Shown: positions 11,594-22,372 of the stretch, piece after piece
How the letters are laid out: every line of letters starts with the position of its first letter
Numbering within the stretch: the stretch's first letter is position 1
From: Allomyces macrogynus ATCC 38327
Taxonomy: Eukaryota > Blastocladiomycota > Blastocladiomycetes > Blastocladiales > Blastocladiaceae
Length of the DNA: 52,074 nucleotides
NCBI GenBank assembly: GCA_000151295.1
Contig: GG745338.1
Span: 1,107,308 to 1,159,381 of the forward strand
Direction: 5' to 3'
Made by a program: the position numbers and the translations under genes
Notes under the pieces: generated by a model
Databases searched by the model: none
Told to the model about the DNA's origin: nothing
What the model saw: the letters and a program-made list of their open reading frames with translations, nothing else

Positions 11594-11625
11594 AGACCGA
11601 GTCCCAAGTTATGGTATTTCCAAGC
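11594..11625 (-). repeat. Right terminal inverted repeat of the KDZ element
   Basis: This is the inverted partner of the left repeat. Just inside it are TGGGCGTTA (about 11577) and TAACGCCCA (about 11541), the same subterminal motif found near the left end. Paired termini with shared subterminal motifs support calling this a complete DNA transposon rather than an isolated transposase gene. Confidence 0.7.
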
Positions 11626-11847
11626 AAGCTGGGTGTCCTCGCAAGCGAGGGACAGGCAAGAAACGGAATACTTAGTTGCTGCTAAACCGCAGCGTGTGAG
11701 CGACGCCAGACTAGCAAGGGTGCCAGCACCACATGAGCGATGAGGGCGAAATCATCGTTGATGCAAAAGAACCAAGAATTGGAAATGCAGCCACGCTCAA
11801 CGCAACAAACGACGCTCACTTTCTCTCGCGAAAAGCAATTCACAATT

Positions 11848-14786
11848 TCATTCTTCTTTATCGTGGCCCTGATCGCCCTCATTGCTACAACGCTCACCGG
11901 CTCCCCACTCGCCCGCATCCCAATCGCCTCCGTCCTCCTCGTACTCATCTCCCCATCCAAAATCATCTTGCATCAGTTGCCTGCTCTCCATGATCTCGTC
12001 GGTTTCCACGACCAGCGCTGGCGCCCTGCCCCGGCTCGCACCCGCAGCAGAACGCACCGTCGCACCCACGCGATCCCCGCCCGCGACAATCATCTGAACG
12101 TCCGAGCGACGGCCCTGGGCCTTGGCCTGCCACCTCGCACGGTTGCGGTCGACACGCGAGACACTATGAGCGTGTGAAGGTGCAGGAGCGGGAACCGGCC
12201 CAATCTTTGGCGACGTCACCGCGACAGTCGGTGCGCGTGCGCGCGAATACGTGCACAGCTCGACCACGACCACGGACCCGCGCATCGGCCCCAGACTGCG
12301 CACGATCGCGAGCCCGTTCGTCGTAGGCTCCAAATGAATGACGGTCCCGGGCAGGTCGATCCGTCGCCGAATTTCGTCGGACACCCCCCAATCCGCGTTC
12401 AGCGCATTGCGCAGCGGATCGAGCACCCAGTCGTCGGTCAGCGGCGCGTCCTCGTCGAGGTCCGATTGCCACACGGGCAACAGAAACGCGTTCCGCCACG
12501 GGCCTTCGATAAACGCCGCGTCTGGCTCCCACGACGGCGGCTTCTCCCACGGCGGGTAGTTCGCGTGGTCGCGCCAACCCAGATTGTTGGCCCAGTGCTG
12601 GATCTTGAACTCGGTCGTCGGCGGAAAGTCGACGTGCGCGACGATTCGCATCGCCGCGGTGTCGACCACCTCGATCCGCAGCCCGTGCCGCACGTACGCG
12701 GCGTACCGCATGTCCCTATACCACGCGATCGGAGCTGCGTGCGGGGATGGGCGAGAAACGACGACGATCCGATCGCGGCGCGCCCAGTGCATCCTTGCGA
12801 TGCGATACCGAAACAGCGACAACTCGCGGAAGTGTTGCACGGACATGGAGCGGCGCAGGGCGCAGCGCGATCGACCATGCGGCCAGCGTTGCTTCACTTG
12901 GATGGTCGGATGCGGCCGCGAGCTGGGATGCAATGAACGCTTGAGCGGGCGAAGGTCGTACTGGGCGACGAGATCGTGGTCCATGCCGCAAATCTGCGCT
13001 ACGTGCCGCGCCATGACAGTTGCGCGGTCACCAGCGTTGAAATGGAACGCGCGCAGCAGGGGCTCGCGCATCAGAACCGACACGGCCAAGAACCCGCGGC
13101 GCGTAATGAGCGTTAGAGCGGCCTTGAAGTCGGGCGCGACAGCAGCGTCAGGCGCGAGCCCGGAGTCGTCGCGTACAAACTGGAGCCGTGGGCAACAAAC
13201 GGGATCGAGCGGCGTGCCGACGAGAATGCGGCCAAACAGGCGCCATGACGTGTAGCTGCAGCATGGCCCGTGCGTCGTAAACGATTCGTCTTGATCAGCT
13301 CCGCGCAACTCGGTCGGATGCTCCGGCACGATCCCGTACGGCTGATACGCGACGAGCTCGGGCGTCGCCTGCGTCGACACATCAAAAGTAACTACCACGA
13401 CCCGATGGCCGTGGGTCCGGTCCTCGCCCTGCTCGTTAACCATGACCTTGAGCAACTGCCGACGAGATGCCGCGTCAGGGTCAGACGTCGCCCACGGGTC
13501 CGGTTCCGCGACAGGGAACGGGTGCGCGTCTGCGCCGACAGCCGAATGCGCGAGACCGTGCGCATACGGGACGTGACGGGCTTGAACCCAGCCTCGCTCG
13601 CACCGAGCAGCAGGCACTGGTTGCGGTCAACGTGCGGAAGCGACACAGCGCGCAGGTCATACACGGCCATGATGCACGGCGTAGTCATGGCATCCGGATC
13701 GTCGCCATCCCGCCAGGGAACGCGCAGGTTCCAAGCAAAGTGTGTGGGCCAATCGAGCGGGACGCGGTAGAGCACGACGAGCCAGTTGTCGCAGCATGTC
13801 ACGTCGAGAATCACGAGTCGCTTTGGGTGCGTGACGCGGATGCTAGCGTTTGCTGCCGCCAGCGGGTACAGGCGAATGCTCGTCCCGGAACGTGTAAAAG
13901 CCCATTTGGTCGAGGTCGCGTCCGCGCTCTTGAAGAAGAGATCAACGTCTGAGGCCTCATCGTCGTCTTCAATCGTTTCGACGTGTTCTGGGCCTCCGTG
14001 AAGCAGAATCGCGTCGCGGTGCGGTCGGTCGCGAGAATGTGTAGATGACGACGACAGGTGCTGGACTTGGACAAAAGATCGAGTCTGCTGGGAGCGCAGC
14101 TGTCCCGCTACAGTGTAAGGGAGCGCCAGTGAGCATCGAGATTGAGCAGGCATTGCATATCATGCGCGCACTGCTCGACGTACAGAGGCGCGGTTCAAAC
14201 ACGATGAACTTGTCCGTGACGGCGAGAAACGGCTCGCCACCGTCGGGCACATCCAAGAAATGCGGGCACTGCGCGACCACGGTCTCGACCGGCACGTACT
14301 TACGCGCAATCTGCACATCCTCGAGCCGAACCTCGCACGAGTCGTCCACATTGTTCACGACACCAGCTGATGCGAGTCGCTTGTCGAGCTGCTGCAATTG
14401 ACGCAGTCGCGAATCTCGGAAATGATGGCAAGCCGGCGGCAATCGCGCCAGGTCATGCGTGCCGTCTGCTCGGGCGGCAGGTCATGGTAGTGCAGTCGCT
14501 GGACTCGGCGGTACGCGGCGGACCACAAGAGTGGCACGTGCGTGTTCATTATGGTCTCGCGCCAGACACGACAGACTTGGCTCGCGAGCAGCAAGTGCGC
14601 GGCGTTAGTCAGGTACTTGAACACATGGGCGAGGACGTCGGGCAACAAGACGGCATCATGATGCAGGGGCAGCAGTTCCGTTGCATGGGCGGCCACGACA
14701 TGCTGTCTGTCGGCGTCGTCCAGACTCGCGGCCATATTCTCGAGTACTGGTCGTGATGGTTGTGGGTTGGGCCGAGCACCCGTCAC
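11848..14786 (-). pseudogene. F-box family protein, near-complete decayed copy
   Basis: The start at 14786 leads to an F-box ([31 protein letters not shown]). Near 14400 a net 10-base deletion relative to copy A shifts the frame inside EIRDCVN. The downstream frame resumes with [14 protein letters not shown] to [11 protein letters not shown] and VFEPRL. Intron 1 follows, then exon 2 ([37 protein letters not shown]). A second frame break lies near 13590-13617. The rest ([14 protein letters not shown] to [43 protein letters not shown]) is open to the stop at 11848. Most of the length is preserved, so decay is recent, or the breaks are sequence errors. The family's middle part repeats short beta-strand-like segments; a beta-propeller is possible but unproven. 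The 3' end lies about 220 bp from the right end of the KDZ element. Confidence 0.7.
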
Positions 14787-16077
14787 GGAAGGGGCAGCAG
14801 GATGCTTTAAGTGTACACTTGCATGGATGGAGAAGGAAGTCGATGGTTTGCACAGCTGCGACTCGGGACGGTGTGGAGCGCTGTATTACTGAACAATACT
14901 TGTCCAGGACACGCTGCTGCCATTGTAGTCGCGCGAGAGGAGAGAGAGTGGTAGCGTGTGGGAGGATGGAGCAGGTACTCTGGGCTGCCATGGCGAACAA
15001 TGAGGCGCTCACATTGTTGGACGTCGTCGGTGACAGCATTGTGTGTCAAACTAGGAACTCGAATGCACTGCCTGGCCTGGCCTTGCAGCAGGAGGCCTTT
15101 GCCAGACTGCACCGGCCGTGCAAAATGGACACGCATACCGACCAGTAGTGATTGCGATTTCGTGTCGCGTGGCCGCTGTGCAATGTTCTCGTCCGCGCTG
15201 GTCCTCTCAATTTATCATCGCAACACTCAGTACAGATCATTCATCAAGAGTGGTGGCACGACGTACGAGTGGACAACGACAGTCTCTCGCTCCCGAGGGT
15301 AAGAATCATGGGCACGCCGTCGATGCAGTTGATGCACGGCCGCGTGGCCGCGGCAGGAGCGTTGGGAATGAATCGGCGCAGCTGATCGTGTGTTCCTCCA
15401 TCAACCCACCCATCAAAGGCGTGCGCCGTGTGCGCGCGTCAGTCCTCCTACCTGCGCGCGCCCGCGTGGGCTTCGCTGCAGTCGCGCCAATCCGCGCTAA
15501 CTGCGCTTTCCTTGCTCGAATTTATTTCTCAGGCGACCAGATTTGGACCTGCAAGCAACGAAATGGCTGGTGGACGCGGGCAGCAGTCATGGGTTCATGC
15601 AACGGCCCCATTCTTCATTTTGCGAGGTTTTCTGGAGCGCGCACGCGTCGCCCAACCGACGAACAAACGTGGAGGATTGGAGACGTCTTGATCACCGCCA
15701 GCCATGGCCAGCCATTTCCGTCGCGCCATCGTCTGGCCGACGACGTGCTGGTTGGCCGAGCCAACCACATCGCTGCTGTGGAGCTGCAAGCGCCAAGCCG
15801 TTGGGGATGGGGCCCCTGCACTCTGCAGTGACGGTGCGGCCGAGATCAGCAGCCAAATCCGACCGACAGCTCGCTTCAGCGCCGCCGTCGTCGAGCTCCT
15901 CCTCTCCAAACGACCTGACCCACAATTCGAACCAGCACTCGCTGCAATTTGCGTGCCGCTCTCGTCGCAGCTCTTTCAAATCGACCGCCAGTGTTTGCGA
16001 CTCGCTCGTCAGCAACCGCCCGACCTCACAGGCTCCTTGTTCTCGGCCAAGCCCTTCGCTCTCAGCCGATAAGACCA
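14787..16077. other. Intergenic region between F-box pseudogene and asparaginase
   Basis: This 1.3-kb region should hold the divergent promoters of the minus-strand F-box copy and the plus-strand asparaginase gene. A reading frame is open from about 15543 into the asparaginase start. Its serine-rich, low-complexity translation looks like fortuitous or 5' leader sequence. No repeats or RNA genes were recognised. Confidence 0.4.
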
Positions 16078-19000
16078 TGCCGCGCAAGCCAGGCAAGGGC
16101 AAACGCACCAAGTCGGCGCCCGCGATCCCCGCCGCTGCATCTGCCGCGTCGTTGCCCGCCCTCACCGTGACCACGGCGGGACCCAGCGCGGCCGTTCCGC
16201 TCCCTGTGCACCTGTCGGCGCCGGCATCACCGCGCCCGCGCAAAGTCTCTCTCACGACCAAGAACCCGTACCATGCCGCGCCTGGGCCGTCGAAGGAATT
16301 CCACTCGGACGCTGTCAACATCCAGATGCAGTCAGCGGCCGCGCTCGAGGAAATGGTGGCGGCCGACATTTCGCGCGTGCTGTACGTACTGGCATTGCTC
16401 GACGTGCGGACTTTGCGGTGCACCGCCGGAAATTGACGCCGTGGACATGACCTCAGCATCATTTACACGGGCGGCACCATCGGCATGAAGAACACGCTCG
16501 AGCACGGCTACGTGGTGCGTATTTGTCCTCGCGCACCCGTGCGACCAGGTTCTGGTGCCGTGGCGCTGATCATTAGCTGAACCCGTCTAGCCGGCGCCGC
16601 ACTTCCTCACGACGTTCCTCGGGTCCATGGCACGGTTCCACGACCCGGAAGGCGTCTTTTCGGCGGCGGGGACGCCGTTGCCGGTGTCGCTGCTCAATCA
16701 GCTGCACAATCGCATCGTGCGGACGCCCGAGGGCAAGCCAGAGAAGGTGGATGCCTTGGTCACGCCGCCGTCGCTGTGGGGCAAGCGTATCGTCTATTCC
16801 GTTCTCGAGTACGACCCGCTGCTCGGTAAGTTATCGCTTGTTTTGGGGTGCGGTGCCGCTGCGGCGTCATCTTACGGTGGAGAACGTGGTCGTAGACTCG
16901 TCGAATATGACCATGAAGGATTGGGTCAAGATTGCGACCGACGTCGAGCTCAACTACGAGTTTTATGGTACTGCTTTCTTGCTTAACTGTTTTTGCGGCT
17001 GAAGGGGGCGACTGACCGAGAATTCTGTCTGGTCAGACGCGTTTATTATTCTCCACGGCACCGACACGATGGCCTACACGGCATCCGCGTACGAATCCCA
17101 TCTCGCACCAAATTGCCCATCGACACAATCGCTGATTTCCCCACCTACCCTTGCGGCTGATAGACTGAGTTTCATGCTCGAGAACCTCGGCAAGACGGTC
17201 ATTTTGACTGGCAGTCAGGTGCCGCTCTCTGAGGTCCGCAACGACGCCATTGAGAACCTCTTGGGCGCGCTGACCATTGCCGGTCACTATGTGATTCGTA
17301 CGCACTGCCTTCTCTTCACCGGCTCCTCTCTGCCGACACCCGACCTCACCTTTTGCCATCGTAGCCGAGGTCACGCTCTACTTTTCCAATAAGCTGTTCC
17401 GTGGCAACCGCACGTCCAAGGTCGACGCCCGTGGGGCCTGTCGGCATTCGACTCGCCGAACCTCGGCCCGCTCGTCAACGTCGGCATCCACATTGACGTG
17501 CACTGGCGCGACGTCTGGCGCCCGCGCGCGCTCGCCAAGTTCCGCGCGCACAAGCACATGGACGCGAGCGTCGCGACCCTGCGCATCTTCCCAGGCATTA
17601 CCGAGTCCACAATTCGCGCATTCTTGCAAGCGCCGATCCGTGGAGTCGTTCTGGAAACGTACGGCGCGGGCAACGCGCCCGATGCGCGCAAGGACTTGCT
17701 CGGCGCGCTCAAGGAAGCGTCGGACCGTGGCGTCGTGATTGTCAACACGACGCAGTGCAAGCGCGGGCTCGTCTCGGATATCTACTCAACGGGCAAAGCC
17801 CTCTTGGCCGCGGGCGTCGTGCCCGGGTCCGACCTCACGCCCGAGTGCGCGCTTGCCAAGCTGTCGTACCTGCTCGGCAAGGACCTCGACCCGGCTGCAA
17901 TCCGCGCCGCGATTCGCGTGTCGTTGCGCGGCGAGTTGACGGAACCCGAGGCCAACCCGCGGTTTGCGCTGTCGCGGCGCGACTTTTCCAGTATTATGCG
18001 GCACGTACTGGTCGCACAGCCGAACCACGCGCACCACCATCACCGCCACCACCGGCACCACGCACATGCGCGGTCGCACCTCGCGACCCCGCCCACGACT
18101 TTCGCCGAGTCGGACCCGACATTGACGAGCGTCTACGGGCGCGAAATGGCCAAGGACGCAGCGACGCACGGCATCGACGGCGAGATTCTTGACGACGAGT
18201 CCGACACCGAGTCGGGTGTCGAGACCGACGTTGAGGCTGAGGCTGCACTGATCGCCGCGTCCACGTCCACCGGGCGCGAATCGTGCGCTAGTCCACAGGG
18301 CGACTCGGACCCGGCGGGGCTCGCGGCAGCACAAGCCGCGCAATTGGACGCGCGCGTAGAGCGCGTGCTTGCTCCAATCCTGCTCTCGCTCGCCGGCGCA
18401 CAGGGCCGCGCCGCACATATCGCCTACCTGCTCAACGAAGCCGTCGATTCGAGCGTGCAGCAGGGCGCGACGACGGCGGTCAACGCCGTCGATGCCCTCA
18501 CGGGGGCTACGGCCCTGCACCATGCCGCGGGCGCCGCGCGCATTCGCACCGTGCGTGAACTCCTGCAGCGTGGCGCTGGCGTCCACGCGCGCGACCGCCG
18601 TGGGCATACGCCGTTGTGGTACGCGGCGACGGGCGGGACGACAGCGGGGCTCGGCGCGACCCCCGCGGCAATTGCTCGCCGCGAAGCTGTCGTGCGACTG
18701 TTGGTCCAGACGGGCGCGCATCTCGCCAAGGAGGAGTTGGCGCGCGCGACCATGGATGCGGCGTGGGCAGTCGCGCGCGACGACGCCGTCGCCGTGCGCA
18801 TGTTCCTGCTGGCAGGCGTCGATGTGAATGCTGCGGGCCCGGACCGCCGCACGCTCGTGCACGTGGCCGCCGCGCACCTCGGCGAGGATATGGTCGCGTA
18901 CTTGGTCGCGCAGCATGGGTGCATCCGGAACCCGGTCGACCGGTACGGCCGCACGCCCGCGGATGATGTACGCGCGCGGATTGCGGGTCGTTCGGACTTG

Positions 19001-19141
19001 AAGCCGGAAAAGCGTGCGCGTGCTGTCCGGATCTTGGCGATGCTCGAGGGGACGAGTGTCGTGGACGTGGATGTCACGCAGCGCAACCGGATTTCGGCGG
19101 CGACGGCGACGCCGGAGCCGTATGAGAGCGACGACGAGTGA
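16078..19141 (+). CDS. L-asparaginase with C-terminal ankyrin repeats (one apparent frame break)
   Basis: The protein should hydrolyse L-asparagine to aspartate and ammonia. Its architecture matches the asparaginase-ankyrin proteins (human ASPG type). Seven exons are inferred: 16078-16381, 16457-16514, 16591-16825, 16896-16977, 17037-17088, 17164-17297 and 17365-19141. The junctions restore [14 protein letters not shown] (nucleophile threonine), [19 protein letters not shown] (second catalytic threonine and aspartate) and [18 protein letters not shown] one-base deletion-like break near 17425-17432 (CCCGTGGGGCC) separates GNRTSKVDA from [15 protein letters not shown]. The exon lengths sum to two modulo three, as expected for one missing base. 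Beyond the catalytic domain are a histidine-rich run (18025-18075), an acidic linker, and ankyrin-like repeats from about 18500 ([46 protein letters not shown]). The N-terminal ~90 residues are disordered. Confidence 0.85.
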
Positions 19142-19548
19142 TTGGATGGGTGGAGACGGTGGGGTGACGAGAGTAGAAGTCTTTTGCAGTTGCTTTTCTT
19201 GCCACGAGCGTGAACAGTGTTCCGGGATCAGAGTGGAGAATCGCGTCGACAACACGTCGGAAACAACCACTCGGTTGCACGCGCGAGGCCCGCAATGCAC
19301 GCTCGAGCCGATCGTGCCAACGGACTTGGCCAGGCCCTCCACCTCCATTTCAGGTCCCCTAGGTCCCCGCAGGTTGCGGGCCGTTGCAGTTCTCGGCTGA
19401 TTCTCGATATGCTGACTCAAGGGGCGGTTGGCCCATTGCCTGGGTTCGCCTCGGTCCGCGCTCAAAACAGCTGTTGTGCGCCATCACGACCTGGATCACT
19501 CTTCTCTCCTGTCCCTTCACAGTCTTGCACCATCAAGCATTCAGCACC

Positions 19549-22343
19549 ATGGCCACACCAGATCGTTCACTCAACCACGACGATGAGTCTACACCCGACG
19601 ACCTTCAACGTCAAGCCAGCAGCATGCTCCCAGCCATCCAGCAACCCGACCTCCTCGTGCACATCTTTGCCCATATCAGCGACGTCCCGACCCTATTCCA
19701 CGCGAGCCACGTCTGTCGCTCGTGGCGTACCGCTGCGGAAACACCGTCATTGTGGACCCGATTGTACCGGCGCCTGAACCGGCGGTTTCCAGCGCCACCG
19801 CTCCATCCGGACGCCGACGGTACAACTCTTCGTGGATACTTGCTCGAGTCGGCGTTACGCGACCGGCACGCATGGTCTGGTTTGAAACGGCTCGGCACGC
19901 GCCTCAAGCATGCGGATCGGCAAGTCAGGGACGACATGCCCGTGGAAGACCTGTACCAGGCGCACAAGTATGCGCGGGTCGGGACGGTGGTAGCGCAGTG
20001 CCCGCACTTGCTGGGCGAACCGGCCGAGGGCGGGGAGAGGTTGATGAAAGTCACGGATACGGCGGTCGTGTTTGAACCACGCCTGGGTATGTTTTCAATT
20101 CGCAATGGAGACTGACGTACCGTGCCCCCTCGCTGACGGGCCGCTTTTTTATTCTCTCTCTAGTGGGAAACCTGCGCAGCCTGCGCAAGCGCACGTTCGT
20201 CCAGGTGCAGCCGCTGATCGACGCGGCCAAGGCCACGCCGTCGCCGCCGACACCCCCACCTGCGCTGCTCCTCTCGAGCAGCCGCGAACAGGTGGAGATG
20301 TTTGCCGAGGACGGCACGATCACGACCACCAAGGACACGCACTTCCATTCGGCCGGCACGACCGCGTCGCAGTGGGCTTACACGCAGTCGGCGGCGCGCG
20401 TGCTCCTGTACCCACTGACGTCGTCGCGCTCGCGAATCACCGTCGCCCCACCCGTACCGGGGTGCCAGATTATCGCTGTATCGTGCAACGACGACTGGCT
20501 GGCCATCACGTACCACGTACCGCTCACCTGGATCGCGGCGCACGCCAACGACGACGACGATGGCAGTTTGCCATACCTGCTGGCCTTGTACGATCTGCGC
20601 GCGGTCCGGTGGCCACACCTCGCGGGCGACCGGTGCCTCCTGCTGGACGCGGCCGAGGTCGGGATTACGCGCATCGATGTGTGGGTGCCGTTCGCGCACA
20701 ATCTCGTACATAACCTGTCGGACAAGAGCGACCCGTTCCCGATCGTCCCTGGCGTGGTGGACCCGTGGCCATCGCCTGTCCGTTTCTCGCGCCGGTTGCT
20801 TAAGGTCGTGGTCGCGGAACGTGGCGCCTCGCGCACGGCCGTGACGGGCCACCGGCTTGTGGTCGTCACGTTCGATATCACGACTGCCGCTGAAATAATC
20901 GCGTGGCAGCCGTACCGCGTCGTCCCCCAGCGCACGCGCGCCGACGATGGCGACGGCGCCGTGCGTGATTCATGCTGCGATATCGTCGCATGGCGGCTGT
21001 TCGGCCGCATTCTCGCGGGCGTTCCGCGCGACCCGGCGTGCTGCCCGCGGCTGCAGTTTGCGCGCGACTATTCGGGCGTTGACACCACGTCTGAGATCGA
21101 TGCGGGACTGATAGCGCTCCTGACCACGCCCCGGCGCACCGCGTTTGATGCCGTCATCGTCCTGCTTCGGCCGCTCTTGCGCGGGCTGCGCCGGACCGTC
21201 GCGCACGACGACAACACGGTTCCCGACAGCAACAACGACACTGACGCCGAACGAAATCGCGTTCATTGGCGCGCGGATCCCTTCCGCGACCGCGACCCAC
21301 ATCGCTGCGTGGCCCACCCAAATCATCCCGTCCCCCTTCGCATCCTCGCGACCCTCCCACCCCACCCTGCGTACCGCCCGTCATCCATGCACTTCGCGCG
21401 TCGCACTCGGTTCGTTATCCTCTCCACCCCGCACCCCTCTACCTCCACCTCCCACCCACCCCTCCCGCACCCGACCCAACCGCACGCCGTGACATCCCCC
21501 GGCCACCTGATCACTGTCCTCGACGTCCCGCAACTCCGCGTCATCGTCACCACCGCCCTCCCACCCACGACCGCTTATCACCTGCCGACCACGTCCCCAA
21601 CCCCATTATGGACCGACGACCCGCTCGACTTACCGGACTGGTTCCGGTCCACGATCCCCGTCGACCCAACACGCGCGGCGCTGCTCCTCCCGTTCCGCCG
21701 CGTCAACGATGTCGACGCGTTGACCGATCCGTGGATTCTCCGTCCGATTCGCGCGGCGATGCGGGTCCCCCAAAATAACACGGGAGGGTTGGTGCGGCGC
21801 GTGTACGCGCCGGGCATGGTGCTCGCGGCAGGGGTTGGTGAAAGGGGTGTGGTCTTGGTGCGCAGTTTGGGCCCGTTGCGCGGATCGGTCGTGGAAGTGT
21901 GTCGGTACGATGCGGGGAAGCGGCACGGTGGAGTGGGTGGGGTGAAGGTGGACGTGCCGAAGGTGGGGCTGCCGGTGTGGATTAGGGATACGTGGCCGCA
22001 TTATTGGCCGGAGGTGGAGGAGGAGAGGGACGGGAAGGTGGAGGTGGAGGTGGAGGAGGAGGAGGAGAAGGTGGGGTCGCGGATGCAGGTGAAGAGGCAG
22101 GCCAAGGCGGATGGGCGGCGGAAGCGGCGGGGAGGACGGGGTGGTGGAGCTCCAGGGGCCGCGGCGGGTGCGCGGAAGTCGGCCGGGTTGGTGGATGAGG
22201 TGGACGAGGCGCTGCAGATGCTCGCGGATCTGGACGCGTGGAGCGATGACGAGGAAGATCCCGTCGAGGACGAGGATTTCGAAGGGGATGTGGCTGACGA
22301 CGGCAAGGACCGACCTGTCGGTGCAGAGAGGGACGACATGTAA
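19549..22343 (+). CDS. F-box protein, intact member of a local paralogous family
   Basis: This is a probable SCF ubiquitin-ligase substrate adaptor. Two exons, 19549-20086 and 20164-22343 (77-bp intron, donor GTATGT), join in frame to 905 residues. The F-box is at about residues 28-70 (DLLVHIFAHISDVPTLFHAS then CRSWRTAAETPSLW). The rest is a long domain shared with the three decayed loci in this window (VVAQCPHLLGEP, WLAITYHVPL, LLALYDLRAVRWPHL, RLFGRILAGVPRDPACCPRLQ, GVVLVRSLGPLRGSVVEV). I do not recognise that domain. The C-terminus is highly charged: glutamate- and lysine-rich from about 22005, then acidic near the end. Its stop is only about 30 bp from the stop of the convergent gene on the minus strand. 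It serves as the reference for judging the pseudogenes. Confidence 0.85.
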
Positions 22344-22372
22344 AAAAAGTCATGCCCATGGATAATTGAAAG

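Larger units (their letters stand above)
3047..11625 (+). mobile_element. KDZ (Kyakuja-Dileera-Zisupton) type DNA transposon, apparently full length
   Basis: The element is about 8.6 kb and bounded by imperfect inverted repeats. The left end, about 3047-3078, contains CCTGGGACTCGG. The right end, about 11594-11625, contains its partner CCGAGTCCCAAG. Both have ACCATA just outside this core. Copies of TAACGCCCA or its complement lie inside both ends, as expected for subterminal transposase sites. Two multi-exon genes lie inside, both on the plus strand: the transposase (3478-6552) and a passenger gene (7659-10505). The coding DNA is visibly more AT-rich than the host genes on both sides. I could not identify a target-site duplication, so the exact borders may be off by several bases. 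The element sits between two F-box pseudogenes of the same orientation. Confidence 0.75.

Noticed and set aside
3047..11625. Target-site duplication flanking the KDZ element
   Set aside because: The bases outside the inverted repeats on the two sides do not match at any plausible length.
15543..16077. N-terminal extension of asparaginase upstream of 16078
   Set aside because: The frame is open, but the sequence is low-complexity and unlike any targeting signal. The ATG at 16078 gives a normal-length protein.
17786..19465. Minus-strand 559-residue frame opposite asparaginase
   Set aside because: It is an antisense shadow of the GC-rich ankyrin region with no family resemblance.
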